A stretch of 6,156 nt of DNA from Solirubrobacterales bacterium (GTDB taxonomy: Bacteria > Actinomycetota > Thermoleophilia > Solirubrobacterales > Solirubrobacteraceae), in contig JACCYI010000099.1 of the NCBI GenBank assembly GCA_013696535.1, positions 1-6,156 on the forward strand, given 5' to 3'. Positions 1 through 4,263 of this stretch are shown in pieces; within the stretch, counting starts at the first letter, position 1, and each line of letters starts with the position of its first letter. The notes beneath the pieces were generated by a model. It was not told the DNA's origin. It made no database searches and saw only the letters and a program-made list of their open reading frames with translations. The position numbers and the translations under genes were made by a program.

Positions 1-1
1 G

Positions 2-328
2 TGGCGAGCCAGCGTGCTGGCCGCCCCGCTGGCCGCTTGCACGGACCGCACCGTTACCGATCCGGCTGCCCTCGTGGCTGAGCTGGCCGCCGTCAAGACG
101 CGAGGGTGGGCGGAGGAGGACGGCGAGCATCGTGACGGCCAGGTCGCGGTCGCAGCTCCGGTGCGCGTCGGCGGCGAGACCATTGCGGCCGTGACCGCGC
201 GGGCCTCCGCTTCTGGCTATGCGTACCGGGCCGCCGACGAGCTCGTCGCTGAGGCGCAAGCGTACGCGCGTGATCTCGAGAGTCGCCTCGACCCCTCCGG
301 CGGTTGCAACGCCCGGGGGGCGCCGTGA
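2..328 (+). CDS. IclR-family transcriptional regulator, C-terminal effector domain (5' end outside window)
   Basis: The frame is open from base 2, so the gene begins upstream; 108 codons and the TGA stop are visible. The translation fits the second half of the IclR ligand-binding domain. A threonine-rich TDRTVTDPAALVAEL stretch is followed by a helix ending in VKTRGW, an acidic EEDGEH segment, the strand VAVAAPVRVGG, the strand ETIAAVTARAS, and a final long helix rich in Ala and Glu. IclR proteins are dimeric one-component regulators: an N-terminal winged helix binds DNA and this domain binds a small metabolite. The ligand cannot be read from this fragment. The usual phenyl or glycine residues at the end of the AVTARAS strand are not standard, so the effector may differ. 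The next gene overlaps by 4 bp, suggesting co-translation. A GTG at 14 could serve as a start, but the family resemblance already covers residues before it, so a truncated longer protein is more likely. Confidence 0.75.
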   Translation, partial: WRASVLAAPLAACTDRTVTDPAALVAELAAVKTRGWAEEDGEHRDGQVAVAAPVRVGGETIAAVTARASASGYAYRAADELVAEAQAYARDLESRLDPSGGCNARGAP

Positions 329-558
329 ACGGCACGTATGACGCTGAGCGGCTGGTGCTGCTCGAGCTGGTCGCGGACCCAACGGTCCAGGGCGACACCG
401 CCGGCCAGCTCGCCGCGCGCTTGCACATGCCGCTTGTCGCCGTCGACCACGCCGCGGAAGCGCTGGCCCGCAGCGGTCTCGCCGTGCGCGACGGTTACGT
501 CATCCGCGCCAGCACGGCCGCCCTTCGGTTCGACGCGCTATGGCCCGTGGCGCTCTGA
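325..558 (+). CDS. Small winged helix-turn-helix protein, 77 aa
   Basis: The GTG start lies inside the stop of the preceding IclR-type gene (GTGA overlap), and a G-rich GGGGGG tract 5-10 bases upstream can act as ribosome binding site. The protein has a leading helix (residues about 6-17, LVLLELVADP), then DTAGQLAARLHMP, which reads as the first helix and turn of a helix-turn-helix. The next helix is LVAVDHAAEALARSGL, and the segment VRDGYVIRAS looks like a beta-wing. The order matches compact winged-helix DNA-binding domains of the MarR/ArsR/IclR type, with no ligand domain attached. Its overlap with an IclR effector-domain gene suggests a joint regulatory role; alternatively it could be a small accessory DNA-binding factor. 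It ends 106 bp before the recombinase on the same strand, so a role as recombination directionality factor is possible but unsupported by specific motifs. Confidence 0.6.
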   Translation: MNGTYDAERLVLLELVADPTVQGDTAGQLAARLHMPLVAVDHAAEALARSGLAVRDGYVIRASTAALRFDALWPVAL

Positions 559-651
559 GTCGACCGGCCTGAATGAGCGGGCAGCTATTGAGGCGCGGGA
601 CCGCAGAATCGAGAACTTCGACGCGGTCGTCGGGACGGTGTCGGTCTGATC

Positions 652-657
652 GAAGGA
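652..657 (+). promoter_or_regulatory. Ribosome binding site of the recombinase gene
   Basis: GAAGGA lies 7 bases before the GTG at 665, an ideal spacing. It favours this start over the ATG at 671 (13 bases away) and over the ATG at 701, where family similarity (MARRSYGTGQLY) begins but no purine-rich site precedes it. Confidence 0.6.
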
Positions 658-664
658 CGCTCCG

Positions 665-1897
665 GTGGCGATGACCGACCGAACAGCGATAATGAACGTA
701 ATGGCTAGGCGTAGCTACGGCACGGGTCAGCTCTATGAAAAGCACGGGGCTTACTACGGTCGCTGGCGGGACGGTAGCGGCGGACGTTTCAACCGGCGCG
801 TCGGATCGAAGCGCCTGCAGGGATCGAGCACCGGCCTGACCCGGGCTCAAGCCGAACGGAAGCTGCAGGCCATGATCGACGGGGAGGGCGCGAGCAAGGT
901 CGTGAGCGACCCGGCTCGTACGGTCGGATCGGTCGGGGCAGCCGCCCTCGCGCAGCTCGAGGTTCACGGCCGAAGGGCGTCGACGGTTGAAGCCTTCGAG
1001 TCCGGTCTACGCGTCCACCTTGTGCCGTATTTCGGCGACCTGCCGATCGGTCGGATCACGCACGAGGACATCGAGCGGTTCATGTCGCATCTCCGGACGA
1101 AGGGGCTTGCGCCCAAGTCGGTCAAGAACTACCTCTCGACCCTGCACTCGGTCTTCGACTACGCGCTGCGGAAGCGCTGGATCGGCGAGAACCCCTGCCG
1201 TCTTGTGACAAAGCCGCAGACGGACGACTCGGATGCCGACATTCGCTTCCTGACGCTCGACGAGCTTGACGCGGTGATCCGCGCGATCGACGACGCTGAT
1301 CTTCGAGGCCCGGTGGAGCGTGTCCTCTACCGGGTGGCGGCAATGACAGGTATGCGGCAAGGGGAGCTGCTCGGCCTGCGCTGGCAAGACGTCGACTGGC
1401 TCGTTGCCAAGGTTCGAGTCCGCCAGAGCTTCGTTCGAGGCGAGTTCGGCAAGCCGAAATCGAAGCGCTCAAGCCGCGGCGTGCCGCTGGCGATGCGAGT
1501 CGCCGCCGAGCTCGAGTCCCTCCATCGCCTGTCGGCGTACAAGGCCGACGCTGACCTGGTGTTCGCCCATCCACAGACCGGCAGGCCGCTGGATCGCTCC
1601 AAGGTCCTGAAGCGTCTCAAGGGCCACTGCCGGGCCGCCGGCGTGCGGGAGATCCGCTTCCATGACCTCCGACATACGTTCGGGACAACGATGGCGGCGA
1701 GCGGCGTGCCGCTGCGCACCCTGCAGGAGTGGATGGGTCACCGCGACATCAAGACGACCCAGATCTACGCTGACTACTGCCCGGGTGACCACGAGGCCGA
1801 CCTGGTCGAGCAGGCCTTCTCGCGACGCGGGGTCCAATTCGGGGTCCAATCTGAGGACAACTCAGACACCTTGAGCACCTCTCACGGGGCGGAGTAG
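665..1897 (+). CDS. Tyrosine site-specific recombinase (phage/island-type integrase), 410 aa
   Basis: This enzyme cuts and rejoins DNA at an attachment site through a 3'-phosphotyrosine link, inserting or excising a mobile element. Residues about 16-80 (GTGQLY, YYGRWRDGSGGRF, LTRAQAERKLQAM) form the arm-type DNA-binding domain common in actinobacterial integrases. Residues about 86-183 are the SAM-like core-binding domain (FGDLPIGRITHEDIERFMSHL). Residues about 192-385 are the catalytic domain. The catalytic set is complete: Arg231 in GMRQGELLGLRW, a beta-hairpin lysine in KPKSKRSSRGVPL (Lys265 or Lys263), His333 and Arg336 in HDLRHTFG, His359 in WMGHRDIKTT, and nucleophile Tyr368 in QIYADY. 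Length is normal for the family and there is no break, so it is probably active. The gene ends 33 bp before a tRNA-His fragment, the expected position of its own attachment site. The start is GTG 665 on ribosome-site evidence; ATG 701 is the alternative. Confidence 0.96.
   Translation: MAMTDRTAIMNVMARRSYGTGQLYEKHGAYYGRWRDGSGGRFNRRVGSKRLQGSSTGLTRAQAERKLQAMIDGEGASKVVSDPARTVGSVGAAALAQLEVHGRRASTVEAFESGLRVHLVPYFGDLPIGRITHEDIERFMSHLRTKGLAPKSVKNYLSTLHSVFDYALRKRWIGENPCRLVTKPQTDDSDADIRFLTLDELDAVIRAIDDADLRGPVERVLYRVAAMTGMRQGELLGLRWQDVDWLVAKVRVRQSFVRGEFGKPKSKRSSRGVPLAMRVAAELESLHRLSAYKADADLVFAHPQTGRPLDRSKVLKRLKGHCRAAGVREIRFHDLRHTFGTTMAASGVPLRTLQEWMGHRDIKTTQIYADYCPGDHEADLVEQAFSRRGVQFGVQSEDNSDTLSTSHGAE
1829..1852 (+). 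repeat. Tandem 12-bp direct repeat, GGGGTCCAAT core, candidate recombinase arm sites
   Basis: Two adjacent 12-base units (1829-1840 and 1841-1852) share the first ten bases GGGGTCCAAT. They lie within the last codons of the recombinase, encoding the RGVQFGVQ tail, about 80 bp before the tRNA fragment. The same GGTCCA core recurs at 2041 and 2052 beyond the fragment. Short direct repeats flanking the core are typical of arm-type binding sites of tyrosine recombinases. The repeat is seen directly; its function is inferred. Confidence 0.5.
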
Positions 1898-1907
1898 AGC
1901 CAAAGAC

Positions 1908-1935
1908 AACCCAGCTCAGCCGGAGCTTTCGGGTT
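1908..1935 (+). repeat. Imperfect inverted repeat (hairpin) between recombinase stop and tRNA fragment
   Basis: AACCC-AGCTC (1908-1917) pairs with GAGCT (1923-1927) and GGGTT (1931-1935) around a 5-base loop AGCCG, with a 3-base bulge TTC (1928-1930). This gives ten base pairs. No T tract follows, so it is a weak candidate terminator for the recombinase. Its inner part, GCTCAGCCGGAGC, also resembles the D arm of a tRNA with a shortened loop, so the hairpin may be a tRNA relic rather than a terminator. Confidence 0.5.
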
Positions 1936-1975
1936 GTGGTCCAGGCGGTCGCGGGTTCGAGTCCCGTCGCTCACC
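1931..1975 (+). pseudogene. tRNA-His 3' fragment (anticodon GTG) marking the attachment site
   Basis: From the anticodon loop onward this matches a tRNA-His. The loop is TTGTGGT at 1934-1940 with anticodon GTG at 1936-1938. Then come anticodon stem CCAGG (1941-1945), variable loop CGGTC, T stem GCGGG (1951-1955), T loop TTCGAGT (1956-1962), T-stem partner CCCGT, acceptor strand CGCTCAC (1968-1974) and discriminator C at 1975. C at that position is a hallmark of tRNA-His. No CCA is encoded. The 5' half is missing or degraded: the bases where the acceptor 5' strand should lie (1905-1911) pair at only about three of seven positions, and the anticodon stem has a G-A mismatch. It therefore cannot be a working tRNA. 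Such 3' halves are left when an integrase uses the end of a tRNA gene as target. The intact copy should lie at the other end of the element, to the left of this window. Confidence 0.85.
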
Positions 1976-2038
1976 TTACAAAAGACCCTGGATAGGGGCC
2001 ACGTCTTGCTCCAGACCGAGCTTCCTCAGCTTCGCCCC

Positions 2039-2060
2039 ACGGTCCATTCACGGTCCAATT
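2039..2060 (+). repeat. Tandem 11-bp direct repeat, ACGGTCCA core
   Basis: ACGGTCCATTC (2039-2049) is followed directly by ACGGTCCAATT (2050-2060). The core GGTCCA(A)T is the same as in the pair at 1829-1852, on the opposite side of the tRNA-His fragment and at a similar distance from it (about 65-85 bp). A matched pair on both sides suggests P and P' arm sites of an attachment region, or a relic of an earlier element of the same family. Confidence 0.5.
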
Positions 2061-2192
2061 AGCCGGCGGCTCGTCCCTGCCCGCGCCAGCCTGATCCCGC
2101 TTGGGTAGGTCGGGACATTCGTGGGCGACAGAGGCCGTTGAACCGTCCCGGCTTCCGCGGAGGCAGGCTGGCGTGGGCGGAACCGCGGACTC

Positions 2193-2468
2193 GTGGTCGC
2201 CTTCGACAACGCAGTGGTCGGCACCGACGGCTGGAGCTGGGATGCCCCGTTCAGCGCGACGGTCGAGCGCGTCGCCGCGGACGGTGCCCCGAGCATCATC
2301 TGGGCGGGGCACGGGGCCAAGGGGAGATCGGCTACTGCCAGCTCGGGAAGCTGCACGAAGTCGAGTTCCTGCCCGACGGCGGATTCACCGTCATCTGTCC
2401 GCCGGTCAACGTCCGAGCGGCCTCGGCCGATGGATGCGGCGGTCGCGGTGCTCTCGGGCGAAGCCTGA
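2193..2468 (+). pseudogene. Unrecognised reading frame with a probable frame change
   Basis: I do not recognise a family. From GTG 2193 the frame reads as a plausible globular sequence for about 43 codons: VVAFDNAVVGTDGWSWDAP, then VERVAADGAPSIIWAGHG. After an AAGGGGAGATC run near 2320-2327 the protein-like signal moves to another frame (GEIGYCQLGKLHEVEFLPDG, then FTVICPPVNV), which lasts to about 2425. A last short piece in the first frame (AAVAVLSGEA) ends at 2468. A base lost in the G run near 2322 would join the first two parts. No ribosome site precedes 2193, and the 5' end may be missing. It lies just beyond the tRNA-His fragment next to two decayed genes, so a broken gene fits the context. 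It could also be chance reading in GC-rich DNA. Confidence 0.3.
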
Positions 2469-2489
2469 GACGCAGCAGTGACTCCCGGC

Positions 2490-3389
2490 TCATCCGGGTC
2501 GCCGCTCGCCCTCAAGCGCCGCCTCGAGCATGTTCCGGAGGGATCGCGGCGCGTGCCCCGCGAGGCCGCCCACGACGCCGCTGACCTGCGCCATGTATCC
2601 CATGCCGCGCGGCCGAAGCTCGCCGCCACATCGGCCACGGGCGTCGGTAGGCCGCCGTGGTCTACCAGCGCGGCGGTGAAAGCGGCGTCGTCGAGATACG
2701 CAGGCGCAACCGGCCGGCCGCTCACTTCCTGCATCAACGCGGCTACGTCCTGCGGGCGCGAGCGCAGCGGGACCGCTGATCTCGTATGCCTTTCCTTCGT
2801 GCCCGGGATGACTGAGCACCGCCGCGGCGACCGCGGCGCAGTCACCCCGCGTGACGTACGCCGTCCGTCCGTCGCCGGCGTTAGTCATGTGCTGGCCGCT
2901 GGCCATCGCGCGCGCGGCCGCGCCGGCGAGCGGATCGGAGTAGACGTTGTAGCGCAGCAACGTCCAGGCCAGTCCGCTCGATCGAAGGTATTCCTCCGTG
3001 GCACGATGGTCGGGCACGAGGGCAGCCGGATTGGACTCCGAAGGGTTCGTCATTCGACGTGTCGGCACAGACCCGATTCCTGCCCGTTGGGCGGCATCGA
3101 TCGCGGCGTGATGCCCCGCGACACGGACTCCGAGGCGGTCCATGCTGACCAGCAACAGGCGCTCGCCGCCAGCGAAGGCGGCCGCCAAGCTGGAGGGGTC
3201 GTCGAAGTCGCCGTGGCGGATCTCAGCGCCGCGCGCGGCAAGGTCGTCGAGCTTCGGCGGCGATCGAGTGATCAGTACGAGCCGTTCCTGGAAGGCGTCA
3301 TCGTCGAGGAGTAACTCGGCGACGCTGCGCCCGAGTTGACCTGATGCGCCGGTGACGATCGCGGTCATCGCGGTGCGATCAGCCTTCAT
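2490..3389 (-). pseudogene. NmrA-like / NAD(P)H:quinone oxidoreductase-type SDR, frameshifted
   Basis: The product resembles atypical short-chain dehydrogenases of the NmrA/QOR2 group, soluble NAD(P)-binding Rossmann proteins that reduce quinones or sense redox state. The N-terminus has beta-strand AIVTGASGQLGRSV with the TGxxGxxG dinucleotide-binding motif at residues 6-13 counted from ATG 3368. Then come VLITRSPPKLDDL, GAEIRHGDFDDPSSL, and the family-typical NPSESNPAALVPDHRATEE and GLAWTLLRYNVYSD. After EISGPAAL the sequence leaves the frame near 2760, continues in another as RPQDVAALMQEVSGRP to ADVAASFGRAA, and returns near 2605 as GYMAQVSGVVGGLAGHAPRSL to the TGA at 2490. Two compensating frame changes split the last third. 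Around 3045-3065 the local residues PTRRM replace the usual YTS-type strand, and the adjacent frame gives ADTS, so a second pair of indels is possible. The start is ATG 3389 (overlapping the previous stop) or ATG 3368. Read errors could mimic decay. Confidence 0.8.
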
Positions 3390-3646
3390 CGCGGCCGCCG
3401 CGTCGCATGACGGTTGGCGAACGCCCACACAGCGGGCAGGAGCACATCCGGTGTCTCGATCTGAGGCATGTGTCCGGTGGCGCCGAGAAGAGTGAACTCG
3501 CCGCCCGGGATGGCCGCAGCGTGGCGCCAACCCCGATCCTGTGACAACCCCGTCCCTCGGCAACAAGCCAGCCGACCCGACCAGACTCATCTTCTAGGGA
3601 CGAAGCGGCGAAGTCGTGGCACCGCCGACGCGTCATATCGCTCCCA
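3386..3646 (-). pseudogene. Alpha/beta hydrolase, C-terminal remnant with in-frame stop
   Basis: The frame reading leftward ends GWRHAAAIPGGEFTLLG, ATGHMPQIETPDVLLPAVW, AFANRHATRRPR, stop at 3386. The AAAIPGxxxxxL and GHMPQIExPD segments are the end of the alpha/beta hydrolase fold; the GH histidine is the catalytic one. Further upstream in the same frame, WERYDASAVPRLRRF resembles the stretch before the conserved Asp strand. A TGA at 3589-3587 lies between, and the strand with the catalytic Asp is scrambled. The nucleophile elbow GxSxG would lie beyond 3646, but I cannot find it. The stop overlaps the ATG of the NmrA-like gene (ATGA), so the two once formed a translationally coupled pair. 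Its left neighbour is also broken, which supports shared decay. Confidence 0.6.
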
Positions 3647-4246
3647 GCTCTGTGGGAACCAGTAGCGACTCGGTCGGCGCTCCCTTCATACGACTCGATA
3701 AGCAGCCGGCCGCCGGTGGCGAGTCACCAGAGAGAGCACCAAGGGTGCCGGCAACGCGGCGGGCCACGCGAAGCCGCGAATGCGCATTCAGGAAGCCGCC
3801 TTCCTGCTGCTCGACTTCAACTAACGCAGTCCGCCGTCTTCGGCCGGCTACACAGTCGACCCCTCAGCGCCTCTGAGCGAGCGCACAATTGACGCCCGTG
3901 TCCAGCTATGCGATGGACCTGCGTCCAGGTCCGCGTGAGGCGTCTTCGGCGAGTATCGCGCCGCATTGAGCTAGGCGGGTACGTCCCTTATCAAGCGTGT
4001 GCGCTTATCGTGATTCCTCGCGCAGATGGCCGGGTCGACACCCGGCAAGCGCCACTTGTCAAAGGCGACTTCTCGGCAAATGAGACGTTCGGCCCGCCGC
4101 ATCGAGGCGCCTTGCCGACTCACTTGAGTGGGCGGTGGATCAGAAACGCGCCGATCGGCGACCAGCGTGCACGCACCTTCGTAGAGATGTAGGATCGTGC
4201 GCCACTATGCCTTGCCGGTCTTGGGCGGCGCGGCGACACGATGTTC
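3647..4246. other. About 600 bp with no convincing gene
   Basis: Open frames here are short (86 codons at 3616-3876 plus strand, 94 codons at 3908-4192 plus strand). They lack ribosome sites and show no family motifs. My count for the 94-codon frame gives about 68 percent G or C at third positions, which looks lower than in the secreted-protein gene to the right. The left part probably contains the eroded 5' half of the hydrolase on the minus strand. A hairpin at 4029-4046 is the only clear structure. I found no reliable promoter; a TAGGAT at 4190-4195 could be a -10 box for the gene at 4264 but has no matching -35. Confidence 0.5.
4029..4046. repeat. Perfect 7-bp inverted repeat
   Basis: GCCGGGT (4029-4035) and ACCCGGC (4040-4046) pair perfectly around CGAC. 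No T run follows on either strand. It could be a weak terminator or a regulator site in the gap before the secreted-protein gene, but nothing links it to either role. Confidence 0.4.
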
Positions 4247-4249
4247 GGG

Positions 4250-4257
4250 GGAAGGTG
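4250..4257 (+). promoter_or_regulatory. Ribosome binding site deciding a TTG start
   Basis: GGAAGGTG at 4250-4257 matches six of eight bases of the AGGAGGTG consensus and ends 6 bases before TTG 4264. The competing GTG at 4255 lies inside this site, and ATG 4207 has only an AGGA 12 bases away. Confidence 0.55.
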
Positions 4258-4263
4258 GAAGCC

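Larger units (their letters stand above)
1..1975 (+). mobile_element. Right-hand end of an integrative element inserted in tRNA-His
   Basis: The recombinase sits 33 bp from a tRNA-His 3' fragment on the same strand. When an element inserts into the 3' part of a tRNA gene, the intact tRNA is rebuilt at one end and a 3' fragment remains at the other. With the fragment reading rightward, the intact tRNA and the element body must be on the left. The right end is set by the fragment; the left end is outside the window. The IclR-type and winged-helix genes would then be cargo, but this depends on where the left end is. No transfer or phage structural genes are visible. Confidence 0.6.

Noticed and set aside
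1122..1849. Long minus-strand frames opposite the recombinase
   Set aside because: They carry no motifs and are dominated by Arg, Ser and Pro, whereas the plus-strand recombinase has all its catalytic residues.
1913..1930. Intrinsic terminator after the recombinase
   Set aside because: The hairpin is followed by only TTTC and not a T run, and it overlaps tRNA-like sequence, so it is listed as an inverted repeat and not as a terminator.
2048..2600. Leftward continuation of the shifted NmrA frame on the minus strand
   Set aside because: After AASFGRAA the translation becomes low-complexity Arg/Ser/Ala sequence, while the true continuation lies in the original frame. The long tail is run-on.
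2478..3314. 278-codon plus-strand frame
   Set aside because: It is antisense to the NmrA-like gene, whose motifs are clear on the minus strand; this is a shadow frame.
3616..3876. 86-codon plus-strand frame
   Set aside because: It lies opposite the hydrolase remnant, has no recognisable motif and is rich in Arg, Pro and Ser, as expected for out-of-frame GC-rich DNA.
3908..4192. 94-codon plus-strand frame before the secreted-protein gene
   Set aside because: No ribosome site, no family motif, and a third-position GC that looks lower than in the neighbouring real gene. It most likely arises by chance.
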